Assembly: GCF_004798905.1 (NCBI RefSeq)
Contig: NZ_SDMO01000013.1
Coordinates: 1-64,000, forward strand
Direction of reading: 5' to 3'
DNA from: Halomonas borealis
GTDB lineage: Bacteria > Pseudomonadota > Gammaproteobacteria > Pseudomonadales > Halomonadaceae
Length of the DNA: 64,000 bases
Under the pieces are notes generated by a model. That model ran no database searches and was not told where the DNA came from. It was given only the letters and a program-made list of their open reading frames with translations. The position numbers and the translations under genes are program-made. Position 1 is the first letter of the stretch. Each line of letters starts with the position of its first letter. Below are positions 63,126 to 64,000 of this stretch, in pieces.

Positions 63126-64000
63126 ATGGTCAAAGCCTATCACCATACGCTGGGCAGCCGGCACTACCGCTTCGCGAGCCTCGCCGAACTGATGGCCAAG
63201 GCCACGCCGTCGCGCTCCGGGGACCGCCTGGCCGGCGTCATCGCCGAGTCGGCCGAGGAGCGAGTCGTGGCCCAGATGGCGTTGGCGGAGCTGCCTCTGA
63301 CAACCTTCCTCGAGGATCATCTGGTGCCTTACCGCGAGGACGAGATCACTCGCCTGATCATCGACACCCATGATGCCGGCGCCTTCGCCTCGATCCGCCA
63401 CCTGACGGTCGGTGACTTTCGCAACTGGTTGCTCAGCGACCTCGCCAGCCCCGAGGTGATCGCTCGGGTGCGCGCCGGCATCACCCCGGAGATGGCCGCG
63501 GCGGTCAGCAAGATCATGCGCAACCAGGACCTGATCCTGGTGGCCAGCAAGTGCCGGGTGACCACCGCCTTTCGCAACACCATCGGCCTGCCGGGGCGCC
63601 TTGCGACTCGGTTGCAGCCCAATCACCCCACCGATGATGCGACCGGGATCGCCGCCAGCATCCTCGATGGCCTGCTGTACGGCAACGGCGACGCGGTGAT
63701 CGGCATCAACCCCGCCACCGACAACGTCGCCCAGAGCATCAAGCTGATGACGTTGATGGACGAGGTGATCCAGAAGTACCGGATTCCGACCCAGTCCTGC
63801 GTGTTGACCCACGTCACCAACACCCTCGAGGCGATCGAGCAGGGGGCGCCGGTGGACCTGGTCTTCCAGTCGATCGGCGGCACCCAGGCGACCAATGAGA
63901 GCTTCGGTTTCGATCTCGCCACGCTGGCCGAGGCCCAGGACGCGGCTCGGAGCCTCAAGCGTGGCACGGTGGGTGACAACGTCATGTACTTCGAGACCGG
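63126..64000 (+). CDS. eutB: Ethanolamine ammonia-lyase large subunit (5' part, cut by the window end)
   Basis: The first 291 codons of EutB, the catalytic subunit of the adenosylcobalamin-dependent lyase that splits ethanolamine into acetaldehyde and ammonia. Family marks are YRFASLAELMAKATPSRSGD near residue 13, KIMRNQDLILVASKCRVTTAFRNTIGLPGRL near 135-165, and NPATDNVAQSI near 197. The start follows AGGAGACGAGC. No stop is reached before 64000. Downstream eutC is expected but not seen. There are no microcompartment genes in the visible part. Confidence 0.95.
   Translation, partial: MVKAYHHTLGSRHYRFASLAELMAKATPSRSGDRLAGVIAESAEERVVAQMALAELPLTTFLEDHLVPYREDEITRLIIDTHDAGAFASIRHLTVGDFRNWLLSDLASPEVIARVRAGITPEMAAAVSKIMRNQDLILVASKCRVTTAFRNTIGLPGRLATRLQPNHPTDDATGIAASILDGLLYGNGDAVIGINPATDNVAQSIKLMTLMDEVIQKYRIPTQSCVLTHVTNTLEAIEQGAPVDLVFQSIGGTQATNESFGFDLATLAEAQDAARSLKRGTVGDNVMYFET

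Overview
The window is a GC-rich chromosomal segment from a gammaproteobacterium, most probably a member of the Halomonadaceae (Halomonas-like). The evidence is the gene content and order (glyA-soxBDAG-purU, miaB/ybeZ-ybeY-corC-lnt, rpe/gph/trpE, trpGDC), the acidic secreted proteins, and a betaine-catabolic locus of the kind found in halophiles that can also use their osmolyte as food. There are about 60 genes, almost all housekeeping or catabolic. I see no rRNA, tRNA, prophage, insertion sequence or CRISPR array.

Layout. 1-12000: end of the glycine betaine demethylase reductase gene (gbcB), a GlxA/AraC-type regulator, an NhaC-type transporter, then glyA-soxBDAG-purU. These genes finish betaine breakdown: sarcosine is oxidised by SoxBDAG, its methyl group passes to tetrahydrofolate, GlyA converts glycine to serine, and PurU recycles formyl-tetrahydrofolate. 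12000-30500: a secreted DUF4168 protein, a CNB-CBS-nucleotidyltransferase gene with an exonuclease, cobO, yajQ, ybaN, pepN, a Kef-type antiporter, a YegS-type lipid kinase, an acidic lipoprotein, a cold-shock gene, slt and htpG. 30800-42900: pntAB, gpsA-sixA, a permease, two alpha/beta hydrolases with a patatin, an Smr protein and prmB-aroC. 42900-50800: lnt-corC-ybeY-ybeZ and miaB on the minus strand, an SH3 protein, tpm and yajG. 51000-61900: ggt, rpe, mscS, ndh, gph, trpE and trpGDC. 62000-64000: an AraC-type regulator divergent from eutB (ethanolamine ammonia-lyase), cut by the window end.

Four things stand out. (1) The 3' end of purU is followed by five tandem 108-bp copies of itself, stop codon included, and differences between copies are mostly silent in the purU frame; a piece of the gbcB 3' end is also duplicated downstream of that gene. 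(2) The nhaC-like gene and glyA share a 67-bp promoter/operator cassette of identical geometry, two TGTCG(C/T) half-sites 23 bp apart followed by matched -35-like and -10-like boxes, probably the site of the adjacent regulator. (3) At least four, probably five, intergenic elements of 120-150 bp share end sequences; in three of them the central stems differ in sequence but remain paired. (4) trpG is preceded by a textbook attenuator whose leader peptide has tandem Trp codons and whose best promoter would start the transcript at about the leader AUG. trpE also has a short upstream reading frame ending Trp-Arg-Trp-stop.

Limits: everything was read by eye, without database searches, folding software or alignments. 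Start codons were chosen from ribosome-binding sites and family N-termini. Family names are from recognition of motifs and overall sequence.
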